In this document: in pieces, positions 20,283 to 31,579 of the stretch
Numbering within the stretch: the first letter of the stretch is position 1
Layout of the letters: each line of letters starts with the position of its first letter
Position numbers and translations under genes: made by a program
The notes under the pieces: model-generated
Databases searched by the model: none
Told to the model about the DNA's origin: nothing
The model's input: the letters and a program-made list of their open reading frames with translations, nothing else
NCBI GenBank assembly: GCA_963576725.1
Contig: OY755237.1
Span: 52,605,674 to 52,669,673, forward strand
Source of the DNA: Azorinus chamasolen
Taxonomy: Eukaryota > Mollusca > Bivalvia > Cardiida > Solecurtidae
DNA length: 64,000 bases
Direction of reading: 5' to 3'

Positions 20283-21262
20283 TATGTCCCCGTGACGACA
20301 GCCAGGGGGCATTGTGTTTTGCACCTGTCCGTCCATCTGTCTGTCTGTCTGTCTGTGTGTCACGCTTTGCTATAAATTATTATATGTCAGTAATTTCTAC
20401 ACTTATACACATGAAACTTCACATACACATCAATTACCATATGTGCTATAATTTGGCACCCCACCCATGCTGCCCACAAGTCCAAGGTCAAGGTCAAATG
20501 ACTTGGAAATTTTACGTGCAGTTGGTTGTCACATTTACGTGCAGTTGGTTGTCACAACAGTTTTTAATTGTCTTATTTCTCCCTAACCACTGTAGCTATT
20601 GCCATGGAATTGCATATACACATTAAAGACCATTCATACTTTCATTTGGCACCCCACCCATGCTGCCCGCAAGCCCAAGGTCAAGGTCAAATGACTTTGA
20701 AATTTTATGTGCAGTTGGTTGTCACAGTTTTTTCATTGTCTTGTATCTCCCTAACCTCTTTAGCTATTCGCATGGAATTGCATATACACATTAAATACCA
20801 TCTATACTTTCATTGCACACCCAACCCATGCTGCCCGAATGCCCAATGTCAAGGTCAAATGACGTAGGAATTACTTGGAAATTTTAGGTGCAGTTGGTTG
20901 TCACAGTTTTTTCATTGTCTTATATCTCCCTAACCACTGTAGCTATTCACATGGAATTGCATATACACATTAAATACCATCTATACTTTCATTGCACACC
21001 CAACCCATGCTGCCCGAAAGCCCAATATCACTGTCAAATGACTTAGGAAGTTGGTTGTCACAGTTTTTTCAGCATCTTGTATCTCACTAACTGCTATAGC
21101 TATTGGCATGGAAATGCATATATACACTTTAAACACCATCCATACTTTCATTATGCACCCAGCCCATGCTGCCAGCAAGCCCAAGGTCAAGGTCAAATGA
21201 CTTGGGAATTTTACGCTCAGCTAGGCAATCACCTACAAGGGGGCATCACTGTGTCTTAGACA
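20283..21262. mobile_element. Mollusc-type repeat 'TATG-CCCC', copy 1
   Basis: Opens TTTATGTCCCCGTGACGAC and GGGGGCATTGTGTTTTGCAC, has GTCTGTCTG, and repeats of about 150-180 bases with GTGCAGTTGGTTGTCAC and CATGCTGCC. It closes GGGCATCACTGTGTCTTAG and ACACAATTTTCTAG. Inserted in the mariner. Confidence 0.75.
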
Positions 21263-21320
21263 CAATTTTCTAGTTTTCTCTCTGTTGTTTGCCATAATTT
21301 GATTGTCAAAGCTACTTACT

Positions 21321-21768
21321 ATGAGTACTTCTAAGCAAATGGACAATGTTGGCCATCGCACGATTTTTCAATACCTTGGCCTCAAAGGCTCATCGCCTAA
21401 GGAGATTCATGAGGACATGGTAGCTACATTAGGGGAGCATGCCCCATGTTATAGCATGGTGAAAAAATGGGCCGCTGAATTTAAACACGGTAGAGAGAGT
21501 CTTGAAGATGACCCCCATTCTGGCAGGCCACCAACTGTCACCTCATTGGCCCAAAGGACACTATCAATAAAATCCATGTTATGATTATGGTAGATCGGCA
21601 AATTACACAGCTGTACATTACTACACAGCTGGGTATATCACAGGAACAAGTCCATGCAATTATTCATAATGATTTGCAAATGACAAAGGTTCTGCCAGAT
21701 GGGTGCCAATTCAATATAATGCCCATGTCCTCGAAAACCGTAGACTTTTTGTATAGGCGTATGTAACC
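21321..21768 (+). pseudogene. Mariner transposase N-terminal remnant
   Basis: The first frame (21321-21584) has the mariner helix-turn-helix motifs: IFQYLGLKGSSPKEIHEDM, MVKKWAAEFKHGRESLEDD and PHSGRP. A frameshift near 21575 moves it to the frame with VDRQITQLYITTQLGISQEQ and VHAIIHNDLQM. A second shift near 21690 leads to RWVP in a third frame, followed by a stop. The catalytic DDE/D domain is absent. Related fragments are fused to SET domains in SETMAR-type genes, but none is here. Confidence 0.85.
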
Positions 21769-21789
21769 AAAAGTGTGAGGGACTGGAGC

Positions 21790-21966
21790 AAATACTTGTT
21801 GGTCATTTTGGCATGAAACATTGGGAGTTGATCTTGTGAACTCCGTCAGTTTTGAAGTTATTGAATTTAAATTTGGTTTACGTAATAACCGCGAATGGTA
21901 GATGTGCACAATTTTCATGTGTTTACTGGTTGGCATTGCAGAATTATCTCCCTTGAACTTTGAGTA
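21790..21966. repeat. GCATGAAACAT repeat fragment
   Basis: Matches 24690-25130 and 59480-59720: TTGGCATGAAACAT, GTTTACTGG, GGGCATTGCAGAATTATC. Class unknown. Confidence 0.55.
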
Positions 21967-22221
21967 TTTTTATGCACCCCCCAATGGCGGGCATATAGTA
22001 ATAGCATTGTTCGGTCTTCTGTCTGTTCTTCAATCCATCTGTCCCAAATTTTGTGTCCCTTCTATAACTTATTTATCTGAATGGATTTCAAAATAACCTG
22101 GCACAAATGTTCACCACACAAAGATGATGTGTTGTGTTTAATTCCCTGGTCCATGGGTCAAAGGTCAAGGTCATCCTTCAGGGTCAAAGGTCGGGGCATA
22201 AGTGTTTCACAAACACACTCT
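21967..22221. repeat. Short mollusc-type repeat ending in GTGTTTCACAAACAC
   Basis: Opens TATGCACCCCCCAATGGCGG, has GGTCAAAGGTCAAGGTCATC and closes CATAAGTGTTTCACAAACAC. The same closing block ends fragments at 7895-7935 and 29545-29590. Confidence 0.6.
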
Positions 22222-24690
22222 TTTTATGCCTCCATTGACGAAAGTCGAGGGGCATTATGTTTTGCACATGTCCGTCCGTCCGTGTGTCACACTTTTAGGT
22301 GCAGTTGGTTGTCACAGTTTTTCAAGTGTTATAAGTCAGTAATTTCTACACTTATACACATGAAACTTCACATACACATCAATTACCATCTGTGCTATCA
22401 TTTGGCACCCCAACCATGCTGCCCGCAAGCCAAAGTTCGAGGTCAAATGACTTGGACATTTTACGTGCAGTTGGTTGTCACATTTATGTGCAGTTTTTTT
22501 GTCACAGTTTTTTCATTTTTAGCTCACCTGGCACAAAGTGCCAAGGTGAGCTATTGGGATGATCCTATGTCCGGTGTCCGTCGTCGTGCGTCGTGTGTAT
22601 GTGCGTTGTGCGTCGTGCGTACGTGCGGGCGTCAACAATTTACTTAAACATCTTCTTCTCTGGAACTACAAAGCCAAGAGCTTTGATATTTGGTATGTAG
22701 TATGATGTAATGGTCCTCTACAAAGATTGTTCAAATTATGTCCCCTGGGCCAAAAATGGCCCCGCCCCAGGGCTTATCAGTTTTTCATAGGAAAATCTTT
22801 AAAAATCTTCTCCTCTGAAACTGTAAGGCATAGACCTTTGATATTTGGTATGTAGCATCATCTAATGGTCCTCTACTAAAATTGTTCAAATTATGACCCC
22901 TAGGCCAAAAATGGCCCCGCCCCGGGGCTTATCAGTTTTTCATAGGAAAATCTTTAAAAATCTTCTTCTCTGAAACTGTCAGGCATAGACCTTTGGTATT
23001 TGGTATGTAGCATCATCTAATGGTCCTCTACTAAGATTGTTCAAATTTTGACCCCTGGGCCAAAAATGGCCCCGCCCCAGGGCTTATCAGTTTTTCAAAG
23101 GAAAATCTTTTAAAATCATCTTCTCTGAAACTGTAAGGCATAGACCTTTGATATTTGGTATGAAACTTGATCTAATGGTCCTCTACTAAGATTGTGCGAA
23201 TTATGACACCTGGGCCAAAAATGGCCCCGCCCCGGGGCTTATCAGTTTTTCACAGGAAAATCTTTAAAAATCTTCTTCTCTGAAACTGTAAGGCATAGAC
23301 CTTTGATATTTGGTATGTAGCATCATCTAATGGTCCTCTACTAAGATTGTTCAAATTATGACCCCTGGGCCAAAAATGGCCCCGCCCCGGGGCTTATCAG
23401 TTTTTCATAGGAAAATCTTTAAAAATCTTCTTCTCTGAAAATTTAAGGAATAGACCTTTGGTATTTGGTATGTAGCATCATCTAATGGTCCTCTACTAAG
23501 ATTGTTCAAATTATGACCCCCAGGACAAAAATGGCCCCGCCCCAGGGCTTATCAGTTTTTCATAGGAAAATCTTGAAGAAATCATCTTCTCTGAAACTGT
23601 AAAGCATAGACCTTTGATATTTGGTATGTAGCATTATCTAATGGTCCTCTACTAAGATTGTTCAAATTATGACCCCTGGGCCAAATATGGCCCCGCTCCG
23701 GGGCTTATCAGTTTTTCATAGGAAAATCTTTAAATATATTCTTCTCTAAAATTATAAGGTATAGACCTTTGATATTTGGTATGTAGCATTATTTAATCAT
23801 CCTCTACTAAGATTAATCAAAATATGACCCCGGGACCAAAAATGGCCCCGCCCAAGGGCTTATCAGTTTTTCATAGGAAAATCTTTAAAAATATTTTCTT
23901 CCAGAACTGCAAGGTCTAGGCCCTTGATATTTGGTATGTAGCATCATCTAATGGTTTTCTACCAAGATTATTCAAATTATTACCCCTTTGTCAAAAATGG
24001 CCCCGCCCTGGGGCTTATCAGTTTTTCATATGAAAAGCTTTAAGAATCTTCTTCTCCAAAACTGTAAGGCAGAGACCTTTGATATTTGGTATGTAGCGCT
24101 ATCTAATAGTTTTCTACCAAGATTGTTCAAATTATGTCCCCTGGGTTGAAAACTTCCTCGCCCAGGGGCATATCAGTTTTTTATAGGAAAGTTTTTAAAA
24201 ATCTTCTCTTAAAAATCTTTTAAAGTCTTCTCTGAACTTGTAAGGCATAGACCTTAGATATTTGGTATGTTGCATTATCTAATAGTCCTCTACCAAGATT
24301 TTCAAATTATGAACCCCGGATCAAAATTGACCCCGCCCTGGGGCTTAACAGTTTTTCATAGGAAAATCTTTAAGGTCTAGACTCTTTATATTTAGTGTGT
24401 AGCATCATCTGATGGTTTTCTACCAAGATTTTTCAAATTATGCAATCTGTCATTGAAATCATTAATCTGTTACGAACAGGTGAGCGATTAAGGGCCATCA
24501 TGGCCCTCTTGTTTTCATATCTCCCTAACCACTGTAGCTATTGCCATGGAATTGCATATACACATTAAACACCATCCATACTTTCATTGCACACCCAGCC
24601 CATACTGCCCACAAGCCCTAGGTCAAAGTCAAATGACTTGGAAATACACAGGGCATCACTGTGTCTTACAGACACAATTTTCTAGTTTTT
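22222..24690. mobile_element. Mollusc-type repeat 'TATG-CCCC', copy 2, interrupted
   Basis: The same opening and closing blocks as the copy at 20283 (CGAGGGGCATTATGTTTTGC and ACACAATTTTCTAG). It is split by the AGCTCACC element at 22517-24511. Confidence 0.72.
22517..24511. mobile_element. AGCTCACC hairpin element with 155-bp internal repeats
   Basis: A hairpin start AGCTCACCTGGCAC with GTGCCAAGGTGAGCT, then about 11 units of about 155 bases (GGCCAAAAATGGCCCCGCCC, GGGCTTATCAGTTTTTCA, ATATTTGGTATGTAGCATC). It ends GGTGAGCGATTAAGGGCC and GGCCCTCTTG. TTTTCAT flanks both sides (22510-22516 and 24512-24518), a likely 7-bp target duplication. A common mollusc repeat type; no coding. Confidence 0.83.
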
Positions 24691-25130
24691 GCATGAAGCA
24701 TGAGGAGATGGTGTCGCAAACTCCTCCTTCAGTTTGAAAGTTATTCAGTTTATATTTAGTATGCATAATAACCATGAATGGTAGAGTTGCAAGACACAAT
24801 CTTCATGTGTTTACTGGTGGGCATTGCAGAATTATCTCTGGTGGGCATTGCGGAATTACCTCCCTTGAAATTTAAGTCATTTTTTTGTAGTTTTGGTATG
24901 AAATATGGGGAGTTGGTGTCACAAACTCTTCCTTCAATTTGAAAGTTATTGAATTGATACTTGACATACATAAAAACCACAAATAGAAGAGGTGCATGAC
25001 ACAATTTTCATATGTTTGTTGCAAGCATTACAGAACTGTCTCCCCTTTAACTTTGAGAATTTTTGTGTTTTGGTCCAGTTTCATGGGTAGTTGGTGTCAC
25101 AAACATGGATTTGCAATCAAAGCTGCTGTG
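24690..25130. repeat. GCATGAAACAT repeat, two diverged units
   Basis: GCATGAAGCATGAGGAG, GTCGCAAACTCCTCC and GTGTTTACTGGTGGGCATTG recur in 24695-24850 and again in 24895-25060. Confidence 0.6.
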
Positions 25131-25216
25131 TAGTGATATTTATCACGTTCAGGGATAGTTCAGTAAACCACCTCTGAAAACAGTATAATTCACCTATCGC
25201 CAGTATTTATCACATA

Positions 25217-26337
25217 CAGTATATTGGCGATATTTCGAGCACCATCGGGAATCAGCAAAAACCTCGGATTATCGCGATGCTCGAAATAACCGAGAGCATT
25301 TTATGTCATTTCCTAAGAGCATTGTTTGACGACGAGAGGAAGCATATTTCTTCACAGTAAACATTATCATAAACTTCAATGCATATATAATCCATCCATT
25401 CTTTCCTTATATAAGTGATAACAGAAAACACCATTCACATCGGCGACCGAAGTTGCAGTATAATTTATATGGGTCCGTTCAACGGACCCTTCACAATAAA
25501 CTCAAACTTGTTTCAAACCATTTAGACATATCCCTAGATCAGTTGTAGCGTACAGCGCTATGTCGTTTATTTTCATGTTTTTCCATTAAAATTTTTGTCG
25601 ACATTAATCTAGTTGTTGGTTCTGAGTTGGGTGCAAAAATAAACATTTTCGTTTCGTTCCCGTGCTGTTTCGTGGTAAGGAAAATCAGGGCGATAGACCA
25701 AATTAATTAATAATCGGAACACTCGGCTTTTTTCGTCTGACATAGTTATTCTCGCTCATCTCTCGTAGCAAGAGTCTGCATGAACGAGACTGTCTAAAAG
25801 TAACAAAAATATTGCGAATTTCAAAGCACTACACGAAAAGCTGTGTACTATTTCAGAATTTAAAGCAGAAAGACGTTATATGGCACACTTTCAGCGGTAC
25901 CGAAAAATCACTACACGTTTGCGAACGTATGCAAATTATGATCGTGACTCTTTGTTTATTAAGAATTCAGTCTATTAAATTCTCATCATTATTTACACCA
26001 AAGTAAAGTCTGTATTCAATGAATGTGTTATTCACACATTTGGATGATCGAATGTCCCATAGACGGATCTTTCAAAAGGTCAAGACAACGTATCGAGAAG
26101 GTGTGAATAATTACCTCGGAGGTGGGAAAACACCATGCTCGAATTAAACAATCAATAAAGGGAACCAGAATGATCCGCGGGACCAGCACACATGCTCGAA
26201 TTTTCGGATTATCGCTATTCGGATTAATGCAGGTATTTTCAATGAGATTTGATAGAATTTGAGCCGGGACCTCAACATTCCCTCGGATTAAGCGGGTATC
26301 TCGGAAAAACGAGAGTCGAAATAACGCCGTTATACTG
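25217..26337. mobile_element. Tigger-like non-autonomous element
   Basis: Ends read inward CAGTATATTGGCGATATTTC and CAGTATAACGGCGTTATTTC, flanked by TA at 25215-25216 and 26338-26339. The second arm has repeated inner motifs (CTCGGATTA, CGAGGGA-like). 1121 bases, no transposase. TA target and CAGT ends fit the pogo/Tigger group. Confidence 0.82.
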
Positions 26338-26354
26338 TACATGGAATTGTGTAA

Positions 26355-26472
26355 TTTTGAAACTAGTGTGATAATTAGAGCATTTGCTCATTTGGAGCAG
26401 GTGCTCTATTTATCACAATGTTTTAAAAGTGACTTACAGGGATGTCAAAAGGCGTCGATATGAGGAAATTTA
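26355..26472. mobile_element. Family A MITE, copy 5, right-hand part
   Basis: The centre ATTAGAGCATTTGCTC has a diverged mirror; the end GTCGATATGAGGAAATTT is decayed. A GGATCC-type fragment follows at 26600-26700. Confidence 0.65.
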
Positions 26473-26799
26473 GAAGTAAGATTGGTCTTGATGAGTAGAT
26501 GACCTCTATGGGGTTTTAGGTCAGTAGGTTAAAGTGAAGGTCATTTTTTTTAGACCAAAGATATAGGCTGGCTGGTATTGGGGGCATACATGTTTACAGA
26601 TATCTCTCGTTTGTTAGCAGAGTGGATCCAAATGAGATGCTAAGTCACTCCGTATCCCATCAGAATTATAACCAGTTCAACATTCTGATATGTTTTTGAA
26701 AAGATAATACAATCGAAATATCACTTCTGGTGTTTTGATAAGGTAAACCCCTGTCTGTTTGATGGGCAGTTGATTAACTCTGTGTTGCTGTTTTCCCAG

Positions 26800-27007
26800 G
26801 TCAAAGACAATGGAGTACCCCCTCTAAACACCACACAACAATTTATCATTGAGATTCTACTTGATTCGGACATAGTCTGTGAAATTACTCCACCCCCACC
26901 CATTCTGTTCCACGTACCCGATGGGCTTCCTTCACAAGAAGAGGGACTTGGTCAGATCAGCTGTCCTGATGTTGGTGCTGATTCTGGACTGACTTTTGTA
27001 ACTAAAG
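26800..27007 (+). CDS. Exon 10: cassette 1, exon 4 (cadherin boundary, repeated donor)
   Basis: The acceptor GTTTTCCCAG ends at 26799 and the donor GTAAGT starts at 27008. The exon is 208 bases, phases 0-1. It finishes repeat 2 (VKDNGVPPLNTTQQF, the usual D-x-G-x-P cadherin turn) and begins repeat 3 with a linker Cys (DIVCEITPPPP) and a second Cys before the acidic motif (ISCPD). The exon-intron boundary is the first unit of a 25-bp tandem array, so the donor is followed by 19 near-identical copies. Using any later donor would read a TGA at the third codon of intron sequence. Confidence 0.92.
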
Positions 27008-27502
27008 GTAAGTGAGACTGGTGTATCTAGAGGTAAGTGAGACTGGTGTATCTAGAGGTAAGTGAGACTGGTGTATCTAGAGGTAAGTGAGACTGGTGTA
27101 TCTAGAGGTAAGTGAGACTGGTGTATCTAGAGGTAAGTGAGACTGGTGTATCTAGAGGTAAGTGAGACTGGTGTATCTAGAGGTAAGTGAGACTGGTGTA
27201 TCTAAAGGTAAGTGAGACTGGTGTATCTAGAGGTAAGTGAGACTGGTGTAGAGGTAAGTGAGACTGGTGTATCTAGAGGTAAGTGAGACTGGTGTATCTA
27301 GAGGTAAGTGAGACTGGTGTATCTAGAGGTAAGTGAGACTGGTGTATCTAGAGGTAAGTGAGACTGGTGTATCTAGAGGTAAGTGAGACTGGTGTATCTA
27401 AAGGTAAGTGAGACTGGTGTATCTAGAGGTAAGTGAGACTGGTGTATCTAGAGGTAAGTGAGACTGGTGTATCTAGAGGTAAGTGAGACTGGTGTATCTA
27501 GA
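27006..27502 (+). repeat. 25-bp minisatellite that repeats a splice donor
   Basis: Twenty units of AGGTAAGTGAGACTGGTGTA plus TCTAG, starting on the last two bases of exon 10. One unit (about 27247) lacks four bases. Every unit contains AGGTAAGTGAG, a perfect donor. Confidence 0.97.
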
Positions 27503-27515
27503 GATTAAAAGTAAT

Positions 27516-27764
27516 TTAACCATTTCCTTCATATAAACTTGTTTTCACACTTTTGTGAACAAAGTAGACCCAGATTATACGGCTCCTTATAGGAGCAATC
27601 TAATCAGGGTCTGCTCTGTTTGCTAGTGGAATTAGGAAGATCTGTTTCTTTACTTTCTAAAATGGCTACAATGTTCCACCTTCCATAATTCAAACTAACG
27701 TATCCATCAATATTCAGTAGCTACATGTATGTGGAATAAACATAGAACAGGGAACCAGGGTTAA
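27516..27764. mobile_element. Family B MITE
   Basis: TTAACCATTTCCTTCATAT start, ACGGCTCCTTATAGGAGC centre, CATAGAACAGGG and GGTTAA end. It begins 13 bases after the donor array. Confidence 0.8.
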
Positions 27765-27859
27765 CACGGAAGGTGCAGTTGAACCTCAAGAGACACCATA
27801 CAAATTACTTTGAGATGACAGGAATTTGTGTTTAATCGATTTCTAATCTGGACAATTTC

Positions 27860-27950
27860 TCAATTTCACAGCTTAATGTAAGTCTAAAGTACTAATGAAA
27901 GCTCTTTCAGAGTTACCTTTGACCTGTATTAAGCTGGCACATGTGTTTCT
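27860..27950. repeat. Family D hairpin fragment
   Basis: AGCTTAATGTAAGTC, GAAAGCTCTTTCAGAG and ACCTGTATTAAGC. Confidence 0.5.
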
Positions 27951-28038
27951 ACATATACATAGTGATACATTTCAGAACAAATCTTCATTGTAAATTTTGG
28001 AAGGACAGTACTTTTTCATCCAGTTTTGTATTTTGTAA

Positions 28039-28189
28039 TTTGCTCCTAAAGAGCAAATGCTCTATTTATCATAATTGTTTCAGAACTACACAATTCTAAA
28101 AAATTCCTATTCTCTAGTTGATGCTCCTTTTCGGTAGATTAATTCAAAGCGGTTGGGTCTAAAAACAGCCTATGAGGGAATGGGTTAAA
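28039..28189. mobile_element. Family A MITE, copy 6, right part
   Basis: Begins at the centre (TTTGCTCCTAAAGAGCAAAT) and ends GAGGGAATGGGTTAA. Confidence 0.78.
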
Positions 28190-28239
28190 AGTTAAGGTCA
28201 AAACCTCCTCTATATAGTATTTTGAGTGCTTCTATTAAT

Positions 28240-28800
28240 TTAATTATTCCCTCACAAAGTTAGTTCAGGATAGGATGTAGCAATGTTGTCTATCTGTGTG
28301 TTTGTTCTTGGAGACAAAAACTGAAAATAAATGGTCGCGCACAGAATCATCAGACCATGCATGCTAATGTTCCGCATGAACCTTATTGAACTCATTGTCA
28401 AAGGTCAAGGTCACTCGAGGCAGATCTTTAAAATGCCTTGTGAACACGATACAGAACAAACCATAGCACACATAATCAACAAACTTTGCATTCTGGTTTT
28501 ACATGAAAAGACCTATTGATTTTCAAGGTCATGAGTCAAAATTCAGGGTGTTTCTTGAAAATACATTGTGAACATCATACAAAACAACCGAATACTCACA
28601 GTAATCATCAAACTTTATATGCTTGTTTTTCGTGATAAGATTTTCAAGATCAAAGATCAACAGTCAAGGTCAAGAATCAATCAACACTGAATCATTAAAC
28701 ATTGCATGCTTGATCTGTATGCTGAGATGTAGGCTTTTCAAGGTCATAGGTCAAAGATCAAGCTTAAAAATAAACTTGTGAGCACTATATACAGAACAAA
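28240..28800. repeat. Degenerate tandem repeat with AAGGTCA motifs
   Basis: Four to five units of about 110-130 bases with GTGAACACGATACAGAACAA, CATAATCAACAAACTTTGC and CAAGGTCA. Probably a decayed mollusc-type repeat. Confidence 0.55.
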
Positions 28801-28983
28801 CAAAGACTATCAATGAGGCCAATTGAATGTGGTACATTCTTGTAATTGAATTAGCAAAATTAATTAGGTCTAGACTAATAAATGAAAACTTGCTCTTTAC
28901 ATTGTGAACATTCTATCATCAACAGTATGAATTACTGTACTAGGGACACCACTAGTAAGCACCCATTTAACATGAGTGCTATG

Positions 28984-29205
28984 TTAAACCTTTACTCCAG
29001 GAATATTCATGTAAGAAATAATAAGACCACTGATATTAATTAGATTGATTGTTATAACAGCACAGTGACACAGGACACTTTTGCCATGGCAGAAACTGTA
29101 GATTTATATCTATATCATAAGCAAACAGAGCAACCCTGATCAGATCAGGAGCCGTCTGATCTGGGTCTACCCTGGTTGCGAAGGCATAGAAAGGCGTTTT
29201 AGTAG
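28984..29205. mobile_element. Family B MITE
   Basis: TTAAACCTTTACTCC start, GCAAACAGAGCAACCC arm, short palindrome CAGGAGCCGTCTG; right end decayed. Confidence 0.7.
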
Positions 29206-29640
29206 CAAAATACATTACCTGCTGTGAAATCTGCCTTAGATTATTATTTATACCTTGCGACTGGAATATAAAAGTATAGCATATACCGTATGGCCAACCC
29301 GCAAGCCATACCTATACTATAATCAATGCTCCCAGCATGCTTCAAATTCATTGTATATTTCCAGTCAGCCATTAGTGTTTGCGCAATTCAGCCTCCCGAG
29401 TTTTTCCAACCTTATGTAGCATTGGTCATAACTTTTGAGCCAGTAGAGATAGAAACTTGATATTTGGCATTCATATGTATCTCATGAAGCTGCACATTTT
29501 GAGGGTGACATGTTAAGGTCAAGATCATCCTTCAGGGTCAAAGGTCAAATTGGCCGGAGGCATAGTATTTCACAAACACATCTTGTTTTGATCCTGTATT
29601 GAAAGTACAGAAAAGTGTTTTCCTTCACAATTATAGCAGA
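29206..29640 (+). other. Rest of intron 10
   Basis: 29400-29590 is a fragment of a mollusc-type repeat (ATATTTGGCATTCATATG, GGTCAAGATCATCC, GGCATAGTATTTCACAAACA). 29206-29400 is unrecognised. Confidence 0.5.
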
Positions 29641-29702
29641 TCTTTTTGCTCCCCAATATTCTCATAATTATTGCGATTAATTTCTTATATCTGTTGCCAC
29701 AG

Positions 29703-29864
29703 GATCTACTGGCCCAGTACGTGCTGATGAGTTTGGAAAGATTGTCTACGATCCCAGTATGTCTGTGACTATCCCAGAGAATGGCAACTTTGAGGCGACG
29801 GTGACAGCCAGCGTACTGGATCCTGTACCACTGTCAAAGGACTTTGTAGTACATGTCATTGCAG
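29703..29864 (+). CDS. Exon 11: cassette 1, exon 5 (cadherin repeat 3 end)
   Basis: The acceptor TTGCCACAG ends at 29702 and the donor GTAAAA starts at 29865. The exon is 162 bases, phases 1-1, ending at residue 637. EFGKIVYDP and SMSVTIPENG, then DFVVHVIA, fit the last strands of a cadherin repeat. It closes the first five-exon cassette. Joining to exon 12 gives the linker VIADDFRPSC. Confidence 0.86.
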
Positions 29865-30244
29865 GTAAAATGTGCATTCAGATAGTGTACCTTTTCAAGA
29901 GCTTTGCCCAAAACTAGACTGGCTTGTGGTAGATTGTTGATTCTACCCGAAAGTTTTTCGGTACATGAAACAGTGCAGTTTGTTCCATGCATAGAAAAAC
30001 CTCTTGGTTCTTCCTCCACTTGTAATTAGCTGGACGTTTTGATGTGGCTGCAATACTGATAAAAAGACGTAAAACTCTGATATAAACAAACAAACTTTTT
30101 CAATGATTATTCTTGTATAATAGCTAGAATGTTGCAGGAAAATGTAGGGGAGTGCTTCATTGTAAATGAGTGTGTTAGAAAAAGCATGTGGTAAGAAGTT
30201 ATTAGAGGAGATCAGCCAGCTATGAAGTGAACTAGATTCAGTGT
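29865..30244 (+). other. Intron 11 start, no recognised content
   Basis: 380 bases of AT-rich sequence without palindromes or plausible coding. Confidence 0.6.
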
Positions 30245-30430
30245 CAGTAAAATAAACACCCCTCTGAATTCAGCACAAATATTGGTCTTGGAGACAGCAG
30301 GCAGCTTAATGTAGGGTTAAACTCATACAGAAAGCTCCTAGAGAAGCTTCACGCAGCATTAAGCAGCCACCTGCCTAAAAGTATCTAAATTCCTCTCTTC
30401 TAGAATTCAGGTTTAGAGGGGTTCTTACTG
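30245..30430. mobile_element. Family D MITE
   Basis: CAGTAAAATAAACACCCCTC start, hairpin around GCAGCTTAATGTAGGG and CGCAGCATTAAGCAGCC, end AGAGGGGTTCTTACTG. Confidence 0.72.
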
Positions 30431-30448
30431 TAAAAGGAAATAGTGCAT

Positions 30449-30678
30449 GCTAACTCTTTACTTCATAAATACACCTTTCTACGCCTCTGTAATAGTCACT
30501 TCTTTAAACCATTGTGATAAATAGAGCAATTGCTCCTATAGAGGCAAATGCTCTATTTATCACAATGGCTTCCAATTACAAAATTCTAAAAAGTTCCTTT
30601 TCTCTAGTTAATCCTCCTTTTCAGTAGATTAATTCAAAGAGGTTGGATCTAAAAATAGCCTATGAGGTAAAGGGTTAA
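30449..30678. mobile_element. Family A MITE, copy 7
   Basis: TAACTCTTTACTTCATAAA start, ATAGAGCAATTGCTCC centre, GAGGTAAAGGGTTAA end. The final TTAA is shared with the next element. Confidence 0.85.
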
Positions 30679-30916
30679 CTCTTTACTTCATAGATACACC
30701 TTTTGATGCCTTTGCAAACAGTAGACCCAGATCAGATAGCTCCTGTAGGAGCCGTCTTATCAAGGTCTGCTCTGTTTGCTTATGATATAATATAGATATG
30801 ATTCTATAGTTTCTGTCATGGCAAGAACTTCTTGTGTTCACATGCCATTATAACAATTGATCTAATTAATATTCATTATGTCATTTTTATTATGTGAATA
30901 TTCATATAAAGGGGTA
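30675..30916. mobile_element. Family B MITE before exon 12
   Basis: TTAACTCTTTACTTCAT start, CAGATAGCTCCTGTAGGAGC centre, ATATAAAGGGGTAA end, 31 bases before exon 12. Confidence 0.78.
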
Positions 30917-30947
30917 ATATTTATTATCTGAATTTGTAAATTTACAG

Positions 30948-31180
30948 ATGACTTTAGACCAAGTTGTGAAGCACCAAATCCCATAAAGTTTTCAGAACGA
31001 ACAGCAGTCGGAGTGTGTTCTGTAGATTTTGTTTGCACTGAAAGGGCCAACGTAAATGAGACATGTGAGGATGACTCCCTGCTCTTTGATGTTTCGTGTG
31101 AACCAGGAGTCATACTGAGTAACACAAGAGTGAAAATTTGTGTGGCTGAAAATTTGATTAACAACTTCGGGGATTATCAG
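30948..31180 (+). CDS. Exon 12: cassette 2, exon 1 (Cys-bearing cadherin-like repeat)
   Basis: The acceptor AAATTTACAG ends at 30947 and the donor GTATGA starts at 31181. The exon is 233 bases, phases 1-0. Six Cys: RPSCEAP, VGVCSVDFVC, NETCED, DVSCEPG, VKICVAE. It ends in FGDYQ, the same strand position as YGTYI in exon 17 and FGQYQ in exon 22. Two N-x-T/S sites are visible. A family B MITE ends about 30 bases upstream. Confidence 0.88.
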
Positions 31181-31324
31181 GTATGAATTTGTTTTACTGA
31201 GACATTCTTGAAGTAAGTTGGTGTTGTTTTTTTTACTGAATATCACCATTTCAAAGTGTTTTGTGTTGAAGTTATGCTAGAACTTCTCAACAACTACAAT
31301 GGCTACTTAAGACAGGTGGTTGCT

Positions 31325-31465
31325 TAACCCATTCCTCCATATGCTATTTTTAGACCCAACCTCTTTATTCAAACCTACCAAAAAAGAGCATGAAACAGGG
31401 AAAAGGAAAACTAGAATTTCATAATTTGAAAAAATTGTGATAAATAGAGCATTTGCTCCTGTACT
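31325..31465. mobile_element. Family A MITE, copy 8, left half
   Basis: TTAACCCATTCCTCCATATG start; it breaks off at the centre after GAGCATTTGCTCCTG. Confidence 0.75.
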
Positions 31466-31579
31466 ATGTATAGGGACTTTGATATTTTTGTCACTATACA
31501 GCAAGTAGTAAAAAGTGCTTGATCTAGAGACAATATCGTCTAGTTTGCAAATTGTTTAGACTGCAGAGCAACAGATAAA

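Larger units (their letters stand above)
20152..21770 (+). mobile_element. Mariner element, broken and interrupted
   Basis: The left end TACGAGGGGTGATTGATAAG resembles mariner terminal repeats and follows TA within a family B fragment (20105-20151). A 1 kb mollusc-type repeat (20283-21262) is inserted before the coding part. The right end is not found. Confidence 0.72.

Noticed and set aside
26028..26342. Minus-strand frame of 104 codons
   Set aside because: It spans the end and terminal repeat of a Tigger-like non-autonomous element and resembles nothing known.
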